16,419 nt of DNA, from positions 1-16,419 of the forward strand of contig JBKGZW010000054.1 in NCBI GenBank assembly GCA_046543225.1, written 5' to 3'. Of this stretch, positions 1 to 7,355 are shown piece after piece. The notes under the pieces were generated by a model, which was given only the letters and a program-made list of their open reading frames with translations, was not told the DNA's origin and made no database searches. Both the position numbers and the translations under genes were made by a program. Source of the stretch: SKKL01 sp046543225. GTDB taxonomy: Bacteria; Actinomycetota; Acidimicrobiia; Acidimicrobiales; SKKL01. Numbering within the stretch: the stretch's first letter is position 1; each line of letters starts with the position of its first letter.

Positions 1-5
1 CGCGG

Positions 6-380
6 TCACTCCTCGCCGCGGAAGCGGTCCCGCATGCGTTGGCTGGTGTTGCCGAAGTAGTCGCGCAGCCCTGCTGCCCGCATCGACTGGGTCATCTGCT
101 CGAGCCCGGCTCGGCCGAGGGTTCGTGCGGCACGCACGAAGAACAGCGCCGACGCCAGCATGAGCAAGAACCCACCGAAGGCGAAGACGAACGACATCGC
201 CAAGGTGAAGATCATGATGACACAGCCGAGGACGAACCCGACCGTGGAGAGCTTGAGGCTCCGGAAGGCGTGGGTGTAGACGGTGGTGCTGGCCACCTCG
301 CGCGCCAGCCCGGGATCGCTCTCGTAGAGCTGCTCCTCGATCTGTTGCAGGATGCGCTGTTCGTCTTCGGAAAGCGGCAC
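6..380 (-). CDS. DUF3040 family small membrane protein
   Basis: A 124-residue protein of the DUF3040 type, a family of unknown function found in Actinobacteria. The N-terminus carries the typical acidic opening (PLSEDEQRILQQIEEQL, residues 2-18) followed by a segment with DPGLA. Two hydrophobic spans follow at about residues 44-64 and 67-84, joined by a tight turn, so both ends should face the same side, probably the cytoplasm. The tail is basic and ends RMRDRFRGEE. The start is GTG at 380, chosen because a GGGAG ribosome site lies 5 bases upstream. It follows dinB on the same strand after a 109-base gap. In many actinobacteria a DUF3040 gene lies just before the mraZ/rsmH division cluster, so that cluster may continue off the left edge; this is inference. 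Family assignment is by eye. Confidence 0.88.
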   Translation of the reverse strand: MPLSEDEQRILQQIEEQLYESDPGLAREVASTTVYTHAFRSLKLSTVGFVLGCVIMIFTLAMSFVFAFGGFLLMLASALFFVRAARTLGRAGLEQMTQSMRAAGLRDYFGNTSQRMRDRFRGEE

Positions 381-385
381 CGTCG

Positions 386-390
386 CTCCC
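386..390 (-). promoter_or_regulatory. Shine-Dalgarno site of the DUF3040 gene
   Basis: Read on the minus strand, GGGAG lies 5 bases before the GTG at 380. It supports GTG as the start. This is one of only a few clear ribosome sites in the window. Confidence 0.55.
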
Positions 391-489
391 TATCACCCCA
401 CGGGCCCGGCGGTGTCCAAGCCCTGGTAGGTCACAGTCTCGCACACGACACCATCATCAACAACGCGCCCGGGGCGACTCTTCTCGAGG

Positions 490-1737
490 TCACCGTGGCT
501 GGTCCGGACCCCACTGTTGGGCGCCGCGACGCACCACGTCGAGACCTGCCGGTCCGGCCGCGATCGCGGGCCCGATCGCCCGCTCACCGTACCGCCGGCG
601 GATCTGGTCGACCGCCCGGCTGGCATCGTCCCAGCCGGGCTCCGACTCGTCGAGCGAGAGCTGTCGTGGTTGGTCGATCGAGACGCCGGTGACACCCACA
701 CCCAGCAACCGCACGCCCGCGGCGGTGTCGACCTCGGCCAGCAGCCGTTTCGCCGGACGGGCGATCATCGGCCCCGTGTCGACCGGTGTGGCGAGGGTGG
801 TGGACCGGGTGATCGTGCGGAAGTCGCCGAACCGGACCTTGATCGTGACGGTGCGGCCCTGAAGACCGGCCCGCCGCATCCGCGAAGCCACCGCATCGGC
901 CTGGCGGACGATCTCGCGAGTGAGTCGATCGGGATCGCGGAGATCGGCGGCGAAGGTCTCCTCGTGGCTCACCGACTTGGGCGCGAGATCGGGGGTCACG
1001 AGGCGATCGTCGTCGCCGTGTGCGAGCCGATGGAGGTGGTCCCCGGTGCTCGCCCCGAGAACGGCGACGACCGCGCCCCGGTCGAGCCCCGCCAGGTCGC
1101 CGATCGTGCGCACGCCGATCCGGTGGAGTCGATCGAGGGTCACGGGGCCGACTCCCCACAGCGCCGACACGGGGAGGGGATGCAGGAAGTCGAGCTCCTC
1201 TCCCGGACGCACCTCGACCACACCGGTGCCGGGCTCGGTGCCGCTCGCCCGGGCCGTGGGCTTGGCCTGGTTCGACGCCAGCTTGGCGATGAACTTGGAC
1301 GGGGCGACGCCCACCGAGGCGATCAGGCCCTCCTGGTCGAGCACGCGCTCCCTGATGCGACGCGCCACCGCAGGGCCGTCGCCGTGGAGGCGTCGGACAC
1401 CGCTGACGTCGAGGAACGCCTCGTCGAGCGACAACGGCTCTACCAGTGGCGTGTACTCCCGGAACAGGTCCATGACCCGAGCACTGACCGCGGCGTAGGT
1501 GGCGTGATCACCGGGCAGGAACACGGCGTGGGGGCACAGGCGAGCGGCCCGGACCGACGGCATCGCCGAGAACACCCCGTGGGCGCGCGCCTCATAGGAC
1601 GCCGCCGCCACCACGCCCCGGGGACCATGGCCACCGACCACGACCGGCTGTCCCCGCAGCTCGGGACGCCGCAGCAGCTCGACCGACACGAAGAAGGCGT
1701 CCATGTCGACGTGCAGGATGGTGGGCGCGGTGGCCAC
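490..1737 (-). CDS. dinB: DNA polymerase IV (Y-family translesion polymerase)
   Basis: A 415-residue Y-family polymerase that copies past damaged bases. The palm motif HVDMDAFFVSVE holds the metal-binding Asp11 and the likely steric-gate Phe16. SLDEAFLDVS holds the catalytic pair Asp105/Glu106. YEAR (48-51) is the family's nucleotide-contact motif. Helix-hairpin-helix segments follow (LWGVGPVTLDRLHRIGVRTIGDLAGL), then the little-finger domain with SVSHEETF. Near the C-terminus, QLSLDE resembles the sliding-clamp binding motif. After it comes a tail of about 50 residues with an RAVDQIRRRYG segment, as I recall from other actinobacterial DinB proteins. All catalytic residues are present, so it should be active. 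It starts at GTG 1737, only 4 bases after the Nudix stop, which suggests translational coupling. No LexA-box was recognised. Confidence 0.96.
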   Translation of the reverse strand: MATAPTILHVDMDAFFVSVELLRRPELRGQPVVVGGHGPRGVVAAASYEARAHGVFSAMPSVRAARLCPHAVFLPGDHATYAAVSARVMDLFREYTPLVEPLSLDEAFLDVSGVRRLHGDGPAVARRIRERVLDQEGLIASVGVAPSKFIAKLASNQAKPTARASGTEPGTGVVEVRPGEELDFLHPLPVSALWGVGPVTLDRLHRIGVRTIGDLAGLDRGAVVAVLGASTGDHLHRLAHGDDDRLVTPDLAPKSVSHEETFAADLRDPDRLTREIVRQADAVASRMRRAGLQGRTVTIKVRFGDFRTITRSTTLATPVDTGPMIARPAKRLLAEVDTAAGVRLLGVGVTGVSIDQPRQLSLDESEPGWDDASRAVDQIRRRYGERAIGPAIAAGPAGLDVVRRGAQQWGPDQPR

Positions 1738-1741
1738 CGGG

Positions 1742-2239
1742 TCACACCCCGGACGCGGTGCGGGTCACCACGAGCTCGCTCAGGCGGGAGCCATCGACCC
1801 GGTAGTGGTACTGACGGCTCTCGTCCCACTGCTCGGCCAGCCACTCGGTGAGCGGCTCACGGACCCACGGATGGTTCGCGGTCAGGTGATCGGCGCAGCG
1901 GTCGAACCCCACGAACCGGGCATCGTCGACGATCCCGTCGGGGTCGTCGACGCGCAGCACACCGCTGTACTCGACAGCGACGTGGGCCTCGACCCGCAGC
2001 TGCCAACCGAGCCCCGGGGCGACGGCTTCGATGACATAGACCGGCCCCGACCACGACGAGACCGCCAGCCCGGTCTCCTCACGGACCTCCCGGGTCAGCC
2101 CGCCGATCAGCGTCTCGCCGTCGTCGATCACCCCACCCGGAGGACTCCAGTCGTACCGGCCGTTGCGGCGCCGATTGCGAACGAGCAACAGGCCCTCGGG
2201 CCCGAGCACGATTCCCCCTCCGACCAACCACTGATGCAC
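1742..2239 (-). CDS. Nudix hydrolase
   Basis: A 165-residue single-domain Nudix enzyme, which would cleave a nucleoside diphosphate linked to another group. The Nudix box is a perfect match to GX5EX7REUXEEXGU at residues 36-58, with REVREETGL at its end. The N-terminus reads as a beta-strand domain (GGGIVLGPEGLLLVRNRRRNGRYDWSPPGG), similar to MutT/ADP-ribose-pyrophosphatase types. The substrate cannot be told from sequence. The start is GTG at 2239, with no Shine-Dalgarno sequence but a weak CACACT box 6 bases upstream, so a leaderless start is possible. It ends 4 bases before dinB. A cleaning or housekeeping role beside the translesion polymerase is plausible (8-oxo-dGTP-like substrates) but unproven. 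Confidence 0.92.
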   Translation of the reverse strand: MHQWLVGGGIVLGPEGLLLVRNRRRNGRYDWSPPGGVIDDGETLIGGLTREVREETGLAVSSWSGPVYVIEAVAPGLGWQLRVEAHVAVEYSGVLRVDDPDGIVDDARFVGFDRCADHLTANHPWVREPLTEWLAEQWDESRQYHYRVDGSRLSELVVTRTASGV

Positions 2240-2294
2240 GACTCAAGTGTGGCAGCAGTGCCCGCCTCGGACCACCACCGCCGAACGCAAGGGA

Positions 2295-3278
2295 TCAGGG
2301 TTCGAGGTCGGAGCGCTCGATGGTGAGCCCGTCGCCGAGCACGACCTCGTCGTCGGGAGCGACCGCCGGCGCCGAGACGGGCGGGGCGACCGGTTCGGGT
2401 GCCTCGACGCTGAGACCGTCGCCGAGTACGACCTCACCCGGATCGGGCGCAGCGGGCGCAGGCGATTCCGGAGGTGGGGCGGCCGGATCCTCGGTGAGTG
2501 CTCCGGTGCCCGTACCGGTGTCGCCTTCGGGGGCAGGTGCGGGGGTAGGAGCCGGGGTCGCCTCGGGGGCCTCGATGGTGAGACCCTCGCCGATCACGAC
2601 CGCCGAGTCGGTGGCGGTCGCCGCCACCGCCCGACCGAGCTCGGTGCCGGGAGCGGCGCCGGAGCCGGGAACCAGCACCAACACCCCGAGGCCGGTGACC
2701 CCGACCACCAATCCGATCGCGGGAACGAGCACCTTGGCCCGCAGGAGCGTCCGGAGGCGCTCGATGGCACCGTCGTCGGTCTCCATGAGCACGTGCAGTC
2801 GGTGCTCGACGTCGACGCTGGAGATCGCCAGGGCGCTGGACAGCACCGACACGTCGAGCGACCGCAGCGGCACCGGGGTGCCGGGCGGCAGGCCCCGCAT
2901 CTCATAGACCAGGGCCAGGTAGCGGGACAGCACGTCGTCAGCGGTGTCGGCCTCCGGCGAGAACGACGTCGACCACGGGCCGGCCGCGACCGTGCCCTCG
3001 TGGACGTCGATGACCAAGGTGGATCGTGACGCCACCAGCTCGCCAGGGTCGGCCCCGTACAGATCGAGCAACCCGGTGACCTCGTCGTCGCTCAGGTCGA
3101 CGTGTCCCTGCTCGATCTCGACGAGATCGACGGGCGCATAACGGCCGGCGCTGCGCCGGGCCACCTCGTCGAGGTCGGTCCCACCGCGTGCGGCCTGGAG
3201 GAGGGCGCCAAGACGCCGCAGCGGCACGGCGGTGGCTTGGTCGAGTCGGACCAGTTCGGTCTGAGCGGCATGTTCCAC
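2295..3278 (-). CDS. HTH (Xre-like) protein with one membrane span and a Pro-rich repeat tail
   Basis: A 327-residue protein with an unusual layout. Residues about 18-76 read as an Xre/cro-like helix-turn-helix (RRLGALLQAARGGTDLDEVARR, then VEIEQGHVDLSDDEV). A second alpha-helical region covers about 110-180. One hydrophobic span lies at about 183-204. The remaining 120 residues are rich in Pro, Ala and acidic residues and hold three copies of a VVxGxGLxxE motif at 227, 283 and 312. The predicted topology is DNA-binding part inside and tail outside, resembling RodZ-type proteins, though I cannot show homology to RodZ. The GTG at 3278 is preferred: a TTCACT/GATACT promoter ends 6 bases before it. 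An ATG at 3401 in the same frame would overlap the divergent gene and both promoters. Function unknown. Confidence 0.82.
   Translation of the reverse strand: MEHAAQTELVRLDQATAVPLRRLGALLQAARGGTDLDEVARRSAGRYAPVDLVEIEQGHVDLSDDEVTGLLDLYGADPGELVASRSTLVIDVHEGTVAAGPWSTSFSPEADTADDVLSRYLALVYEMRGLPPGTPVPLRSLDVSVLSSALAISSVDVEHRLHVLMETDDGAIERLRTLLRAKVLVPAIGLVVGVTGLGVLVLVPGSGAAPGTELGRAVAATATDSAVVIGEGLTIEAPEATPAPTPAPAPEGDTGTGTGALTEDPAAPPPESPAPAAPDPGEVVLGDGLSVEAPEPVAPPVSAPAVAPDDEVVLGDGLTIERSDLEP
2315..2602 (-). repeat. Three-copy VV(I/L)G(E/D)GL(T/S)(I/V)E peptide repeat in the tail of the HTH membrane protein
   Basis: Within the extracytoplasmic tail the motif occurs three times: VVIGEGLTIEAPE (residues 227-239), VVLGDGLSVEAPE (283-295) and VVLGDGLTIER (312-322). 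They are separated by low-complexity Pro/Ala/Glu spacers of about 43 and 16 residues. The codons also repeat closely, with gacggtctc-like triplets in each copy, so the copies probably arose by duplication. The pattern looks like a short beta-strand or docking motif. Confidence 0.75.
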
Positions 3279-3284
3279 GTCTCC

Positions 3285-3313
3285 AGTATCGACCCGCGAC
3301 CGCCCCGAGTGAA
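3285..3313 (-). promoter_or_regulatory. Promoter of the HTH membrane protein gene (leaderless)
   Basis: On the minus strand, TTCACT (3313-3308) and GATACT (3290-3285) are separated by exactly 17 bases and resemble sigma-70/SigA -35 and -10 boxes. GATACT ends 6 bases before the GTG at 3278, so transcription would start at or next to the start codon. Confidence 0.5.
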
Positions 3314-3361
3314 GCGCGGTGAGTCGAATGGACCACTCCAGGTGCCGACGCCTCGGCCCAC

Positions 3362-3367
3362 TACGCT
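3362..3367 (+). promoter_or_regulatory. -10 box of the five-gene plus-strand group (leaderless)
   Basis: TACGCT fits the actinobacterial TANNNT -10 pattern and ends 8 bases before the ATG at 3376. No Shine-Dalgarno sequence or convincing -35 box is visible. It lies back to back with the promoter of the divergent HTH gene. Confidence 0.45.
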
Positions 3368-3375
3368 GAACGTCG

Positions 3376-3666
3376 ATGGAGCCTGAACGCGACCAACCCA
3401 TGCAGCCGGCGGTTCCATCGTCGGGCGCGCGGGCACTTGCCTTCGCCGCGATCCTGCTCGCCGGCCTGTGTGGCGGCCTGATCGGCTACGCGGTCACCGA
3501 TCTGCAGACCGACGGCGAGATCGCGGCCGCGATCGGAGGCGTGGTCGGTGGCGTCCTGGCCGCCGGTGGCGTCGCCATCGTCGCGGTGCTGGCACTGCGG
3601 GCCATGACCGAGTGGCACAGCATCGACCAGCGCCGGCGCGATCAGCCGGGCTCGCCCCCCAGCTGA
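3376..3666 (+). CDS. Small two-span membrane protein, function unknown
   Basis: A 96-residue protein I do not recognise. Residues 1-18 are polar (MEPERDQPMQ...). Two hydrophobic spans follow at about 19-40 (with AAILLAGLCGGLIGYAV) and 50-75 (Gly/Ala/Val-rich, with GGVVGGVLAAGG). A basic tail, RRRDQPGSPPS, follows. Both ends are probably cytoplasmic. The ATG at 3376 is supported by a TACGCT box 8 bases upstream. The stop lies 4 bases before the phosphatase gene, so the two are very likely co-transcribed. The hydrophobicity pattern and reading frame are typical of a real gene, and the longer minus-strand alternative is a shadow. Confidence 0.72.
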   Translation: MEPERDQPMQPAVPSSGARALAFAAILLAGLCGGLIGYAVTDLQTDGEIAAAIGGVVGGVLAAGGVAIVAVLALRAMTEWHSIDQRRRDQPGSPPS

Positions 3667-3670
3667 TCCG

Positions 3671-4465
3671 GTGGCCGACCTCGACGCCCTGCTCGCGCTC
3701 GCCGAGCGCGTGGCCAGCGCCGGTGCCGAGCATCTGCGGACATGGATGCATCACGCCGATCTGGCCGTGTCGAGCAAGGACACCCCCACCGATCTCGTCA
3801 CCGACGTCGACCGCAGCTGCGAGACCCTCGTCGTCGACCTGCTGACCAGCGCCCGCCCCGACGACGGGCTCGTGGCCGAAGAGGGATCCTCGATCGTCGG
3901 TCGCTCCGGGGTCGAGTGGGTGGTCGACCCCCTCGACGGCACCACCAACTTCGTCTACGGCCACCCTGGCTTCAGCGTCTCGATCGCCGCCGTCGTCGAC
4001 GGCCAACCGTCGGTCGGGGTCGTGGCCGACCCGCTCAGCGGTGACCTGTTCTCCGCCCGCGCGGGGGGTGGGGCCACTCGCAACGGCACCGTGCTCGGCC
4101 TCGGAACCCCGCCAGACCTCGCGCACGCCCTCGTCGCGACCGGGTTCTCCTACGACGCCGGTCAGCGCCGCCACCAGGCCGAGGTGCTCACGACCGTGCT
4201 CCCCAGGATCCGCGACATCCGCCGCATGGGTGGTGCGGCGCTCGACCTGTGCTCGGTGGCCTGCGGTCGGGTCGACGCGTACTACGAGCGCGGGCTGCAA
4301 CCGTGGGACATGGCCGCAGGGTGGGTGATCGCGGCCGAGGCGGGAGCGCGGGTGGGAGACTTCGACGGCGGGGCTCCCTCGGCGACCTGCTGCCTCGCGG
4401 CGCATCCCGTGCTCTTCGATGCCCTCGCCGCCCTTCTCGTCACCGCCGACCCACCCCAGCGCTGA
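3671..4465 (+). CDS. Inositol monophosphatase family protein
   Basis: A 264-residue enzyme of the FIG/IMPase superfamily, at the normal family length. It should be a Mg-dependent phosphomonoesterase. Visible metal-site motifs are GLVAEEGSS (Glu70/Glu71), WVVDPLDGTTNF (Asp86, Asp89, Gly90, Thr91) and PWDMAAGWVIAAEAGA (Trp212, Asp213). All key residues are kept. The substrate may be myo-inositol-1-phosphate, histidinol phosphate or 3'-phosphoadenosine phosphate; sequence alone does not separate SuhB, HisN and CysQ types. In actinobacteria an inositol phosphatase could supply inositol for phosphatidylinositol or mycothiol. It starts at GTG 3671, 4 bases after the small membrane protein and without a ribosome site, suggesting coupling. 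Confidence 0.93.
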   Translation: MADLDALLALAERVASAGAEHLRTWMHHADLAVSSKDTPTDLVTDVDRSCETLVVDLLTSARPDDGLVAEEGSSIVGRSGVEWVVDPLDGTTNFVYGHPGFSVSIAAVVDGQPSVGVVADPLSGDLFSARAGGGATRNGTVLGLGTPPDLAHALVATGFSYDAGQRRHQAEVLTTVLPRIRDIRRMGGAALDLCSVACGRVDAYYERGLQPWDMAAGWVIAAEAGARVGDFDGGAPSATCCLAAHPVLFDALAALLVTADPPQR

Positions 4466-4519
4466 CGAATCTTGGCGACCCTCCCCACATCGCGGCGCCA
4501 GATGAGGCACCATTCGTGC

Positions 4520-5200
4520 GTGGGAACGAGGATTCTGACCGTTGAGGACGACGAGCGCATCCGCACCGCGGTCAAGCTCGCGCTCGAGGACGAAGGCTGG
4601 ATCGTCGACGAGGCCGACAACGGCGAGGACGCGCTCGACCTGTTCGGACGCAATCCGACCGATGTCGTGCTCATCGACATCATGCTGCCCGGCATCGACG
4701 GGTTCGAGGTGTGCCGATCCATCCGTCGGTCGAGCGACGTGCCGATCATCATGGTCACAGCCCGCGCCGACACCCACGATGTGGTCGCCGGACTCGAGGC
4801 GGGCGCCGACGACTACCTCACCAAGCCCTTCGCTCCCAAAGAGCTGTCCGCCCGCATCCGGGCGCTCCTGCGCCGCATCCGCTCCTCCGATCCGTCGAGC
4901 ACGCACCTCACCCTCGGCGACCTCGAGATCATCCCCGACGAAGGGGTGGTCACCCGCGACGGCGAGGAGGTCCACCTCACCAAGACCGAGTTCCGGCTCC
5001 TCGTCGAGCTGGCCTCCAGCCCTGGACGGGTGTTCAGCCGCGAGGTGCTGCTCGAGCGGGTGTGGGGCTACGGTTACTTCGGTGACGGCCGACTGGTCGA
5101 TGTCCACATCCGCCGGCTGCGCACCAAGATCGAGGCCGACCCCGCCAACCCGCGACACGTGGTCACGGTCCGGGGCCTCGGCTACAAGCTCCAACCCTGA
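4520..5200 (+). CDS. OmpR/PhoB-family response regulator, MtrA-like
   Basis: A 226-residue DNA-binding response regulator. The receiver domain (residues about 3-115) has the acidic pair Asp10/Asp11, phosphoacceptor Asp53 in VVLIDIMLPG, switch residues Thr80 and Tyr99, and Lys102 in LTKPF. The winged-helix domain (about 130-226) ends with the classic VHIRRLRTKIE and VRGLGYKL motifs. EVLLERVWGYGYFGDGRLVDVH is very close to mycobacterial MtrA. The start is uncertain: GTG 4520 gives the usual short lead (VGTRILTVEDD) and is preferred. ATG 4502 and TTG 4472 are in frame too. A CACCAT box lies 6 bases before the GTG. The kinase gene follows after 12 bases, so this is a standard two-component pair. 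Confidence 0.94.
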   Translation: MGTRILTVEDDERIRTAVKLALEDEGWIVDEADNGEDALDLFGRNPTDVVLIDIMLPGIDGFEVCRSIRRSSDVPIIMVTARADTHDVVAGLEAGADDYLTKPFAPKELSARIRALLRRIRSSDPSSTHLTLGDLEIIPDEGVVTRDGEEVHLTKTEFRLLVELASSPGRVFSREVLLERVWGYGYFGDGRLVDVHIRRLRTKIEADPANPRHVVTVRGLGYKLQP

Positions 5201-5212
5201 CCGACCCCACCA

Positions 5213-6688
5213 ATGAGGCTCCGCCCGCGACCCCTCGGCCTCCGGGCCCGGATCACCCTTGCCTTCGCGTTGGGATCGCTGCTCCTCTCGGTCACCTTCT
5301 CGACCTCCACGTGGGCATTCACCCGCCAGTCCCAGCTCAACCAGCGCGAGTCGACCGCGGTCGAGCGTCTGTACGGGAACGCCCAGCCGCTCCGGGACAC
5401 CCTGCTCGCCGGGGGCGAGACCAACATGAGCGAGTACATGGCATCGTTGCCCACCACCGCCAGCCAGGTGCTGGCGGTCGAGGCCGACGACGGGCTGAAC
5501 ACCTCCTCCAGCAGCCAGCGGGTGGTGTTCGAGGACATCCCGCCGGGATTGCGCGAGCTCGTGGCCTCGGGGACGCCGGCATCGATGCGGTACCGCCACG
5601 CCGACGAGCCGGTGCTGGCGGTCGGCGTCCCCATCCCTGCGGCCGACGCCCAGTACTACGAGGTGGTGTCGCTCACCGAGCTCGAGCGCTCCTTCGACGT
5701 GCTCGCATACTGGCTCACCGCCGCCTCGGCGCTCACCGCGCTGGCGGGTGCCACCCTCGGCTGGTGGGCCAGCCGGCGCACGCTGCTCCCCCTGGTCGAT
5801 GTCGGCATCGCCGCCGAGGCCATCGCCGGAGGACGCCTCGACACCCGCCTCGAGTCGGCCAACGACCCCGACCTGGCGGTGCTGGTGTCCTCGTTCAACG
5901 AGATGGCGGCCGCGCTCCAGGCCCGCATCGAGCGCGACGCCCGGTTCGCCTCCGACGTCAGCCACGAGCTGCGGTCGCCGCTCATGACCCTCGCCGCCTC
6001 CATCGAGGTCCTCGAGACCCGCCGCGACGAGCTCCCCGAACGGTCCAGGGCCGCGCTCGACCTGCTCGTCCACGACGTGAACCGCTTCCAGCAGCTCGTC
6101 GGCGACCTCCTCGAGATCTCTCGCTTCGATTCAGGAGCCGCCCACCTCGACCTCGAGCCGGTCGTGCTCGCCGAGTTCCTCGACCAAGCCGTCCAGGCCG
6201 CGACCCACGAGCCCGTGCCGGTCATCGCCGAGGGCTCGCTCGCCGACGCGATCGTCGAGGTCGACAAGCGACGCATGGCCCGGGTCGTCGCCAACCTGCT
6301 CGACAACGCAGCCAAGTACGCCGGGGGCGCCACCTCCATCCGCCTGAGCCGCCAAGGCGACCACATCCGGTTCGCGGTCGAGGACGCGGGCGAAGGCGTG
6401 GCACCCGAGGACCGCGATCGCATCTTCGACCGCTTCTCCCGCGGTGGCACCGCCGGGTCTCGTGGCGCCGACACCGGCACCGGACTGGGCTTGGCCCTGG
6501 TCGCCGAGCACGTTCGGCTCCACGGAGGCACCGTGCGGGTCGAGAACCGCAGCGACGGGGTGCGCGGCGCCAGCTTCGTCGTCACCCTCCCGATCGCCGA
6601 GCACGACCAAACCCAAGCCGATCCGCACCGACCAGAGTCCACCACCGACATCCCCGTCCTGCCGATGCCCCATGTTGAACCTCGCTAG
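5213..6688 (+). CDS. Sensor histidine kinase, MtrB-like
   Basis: A 491-residue membrane sensor kinase. It has a short basic N-terminus, a first membrane span at about 13-35, an extracytoplasmic sensor region of about 125 residues, and a second span at about 163-186. A HAMP linker follows at about 187-240. The H-box DVSHELRSPL carries the phosphoacceptor His251. The catalytic domain has the N-box VVANLLDNAAKYA (Asn361/Asn365), G1 box VEDAGEGV, F-box DRFSRG and G2 box GTGLGLALV. All catalytic motifs are intact. The sensor region ends with a PVLAVGVPI...YYEVVSLTELE pattern that I associate with MtrB/CseC-type actinobacterial kinases. It follows the regulator by 12 bases with no ribosome site. 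The signal sensed is unknown; the lipoprotein encoded next may be an accessory. Confidence 0.94.
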   Translation: MRLRPRPLGLRARITLAFALGSLLLSVTFSTSTWAFTRQSQLNQRESTAVERLYGNAQPLRDTLLAGGETNMSEYMASLPTTASQVLAVEADDGLNTSSSSQRVVFEDIPPGLRELVASGTPASMRYRHADEPVLAVGVPIPAADAQYYEVVSLTELERSFDVLAYWLTAASALTALAGATLGWWASRRTLLPLVDVGIAAEAIAGGRLDTRLESANDPDLAVLVSSFNEMAAALQARIERDARFASDVSHELRSPLMTLAASIEVLETRRDELPERSRAALDLLVHDVNRFQQLVGDLLEISRFDSGAAHLDLEPVVLAEFLDQAVQAATHEPVPVIAEGSLADAIVEVDKRRMARVVANLLDNAAKYAGGATSIRLSRQGDHIRFAVEDAGEGVAPEDRDRIFDRFSRGGTAGSRGADTGTGLGLALVAEHVRLHGGTVRVENRSDGVRGASFVVTLPIAEHDQTQADPHRPESTTDIPVLPMPHVEPR

Positions 6689-6701
6689 ATGTGACCGCCA
6701 C

Positions 6702-7355
6702 ATGACCCCGGCGCGACGCCTGCTGGCGCTCGCCGTCGCGGCCCTGATCCTGCTCATGGGTTGCGCCATGCCCAGCGACGCCGAACCCGACCCCATCACC
6801 CTCGACGACGAGTACGCCGACCTGCTCGAGCCGGCTCCGCCTCCCACCACCACCACCCCGGCCGAATCGACCCTGCCCCGCGGGCTGTGGTTCATCGCCG
6901 ACGACCTGTTGTCGCGGGAGTCGACCCAGATCGAGGTGAGCCGGGCCGACGACCTCACCGCCGTGCTGAACCGCCTCACCGAGGGCACTCGGCAACAGGA
7001 CCACCGCAGCGCGATCCCCGGAGGTGTCGTGTTCCTCGGGCATCGCTCGGACGAAGGCTCGCGCACGGTCACCGTCGAGATGGCCGACGCTGCGCTCTTC
7101 GAGATCGACGGGACCGAGCTGGCCCGGGCCGTCGCCCAGATCGTCTTCACCGCCACCCAGCCGGTGTTCGGCTACGAGGCGGTCCGCTTCGAGATCGACG
7201 GCGACATCCGATCGGTTCCCACCGGGTCGGGGTCGAACAGCAACGAGCCGGTCGGACAGTGCGACTACGAGCGGTTCGATCCCGATCCGTCGTGTCCCTC
7301 CACCACCACGACGACGACGGACAGGGATGTCACCACCACCACCGACGGCGGATGA
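6702..7355 (+). CDS. GerMN-domain lipoprotein
   Basis: A 217-residue lipoprotein. The signal peptide has MTPARR, a hydrophobic stretch and the lipobox LMGC, with Cys21 as the lipidated residue. After a Pro/Thr linker comes a GerMN-type domain at about 60-170, with AIPGGVVFLGHR, a VTVEMADA strand, ELARAVAQIVFTATQ and AVRFEIDGD. This matches the pattern in LpqB and spore GerM. The C-terminal tail is Thr-rich (runs of six and four Thr) and holds two Cys (187, 198). The start at 6702 gives an ideal signal peptide; an in-frame ATG at 6672 would add ten residues and overlap the kinase gene. The lipoprotein is anchored outside the membrane and probably modulates the kinase encoded 13 bases upstream, as LpqB does for MtrB. 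Its stop abuts the pfkA stop. Confidence 0.88.
   Translation: MTPARRLLALAVAALILLMGCAMPSDAEPDPITLDDEYADLLEPAPPPTTTTPAESTLPRGLWFIADDLLSRESTQIEVSRADDLTAVLNRLTEGTRQQDHRSAIPGGVVFLGHRSDEGSRTVTVEMADAALFEIDGTELARAVAQIVFTATQPVFGYEAVRFEIDGDIRSVPTGSGSNSNEPVGQCDYERFDPDPSCPSTTTTTTDRDVTTTTDGG

Noticed and set aside
394..414. GC-rich imperfect palindrome (CACC...GGGCCC...GGTG) between dinB and DUF3040 as a terminator
   Set aside because: Arms and core are off-centre, there is no T-run, and such palindromes are frequent at this GC content.
39..1851. Long plus-strand frames opposite DUF3040 and dinB
   Set aside because: They are antisense to well-supported genes and have no domains or plausible starts.
3494..6073. 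Very long minus-strand reading frame (859 codons) opposite the phosphatase, regulator and kinase genes
   Set aside because: It is antisense to three clearly conserved genes. Its composition (Gly/Arg/Asp/Val/His-rich, no domain) is what high third-position GC produces on the opposite strand.
7300..7340. Run of ACC/ACG triplets as a microsatellite
   Set aside because: It encodes the Thr-rich tail of the lipoprotein, and mixed Thr codons show it is a coding low-complexity segment rather than a simple DNA repeat.
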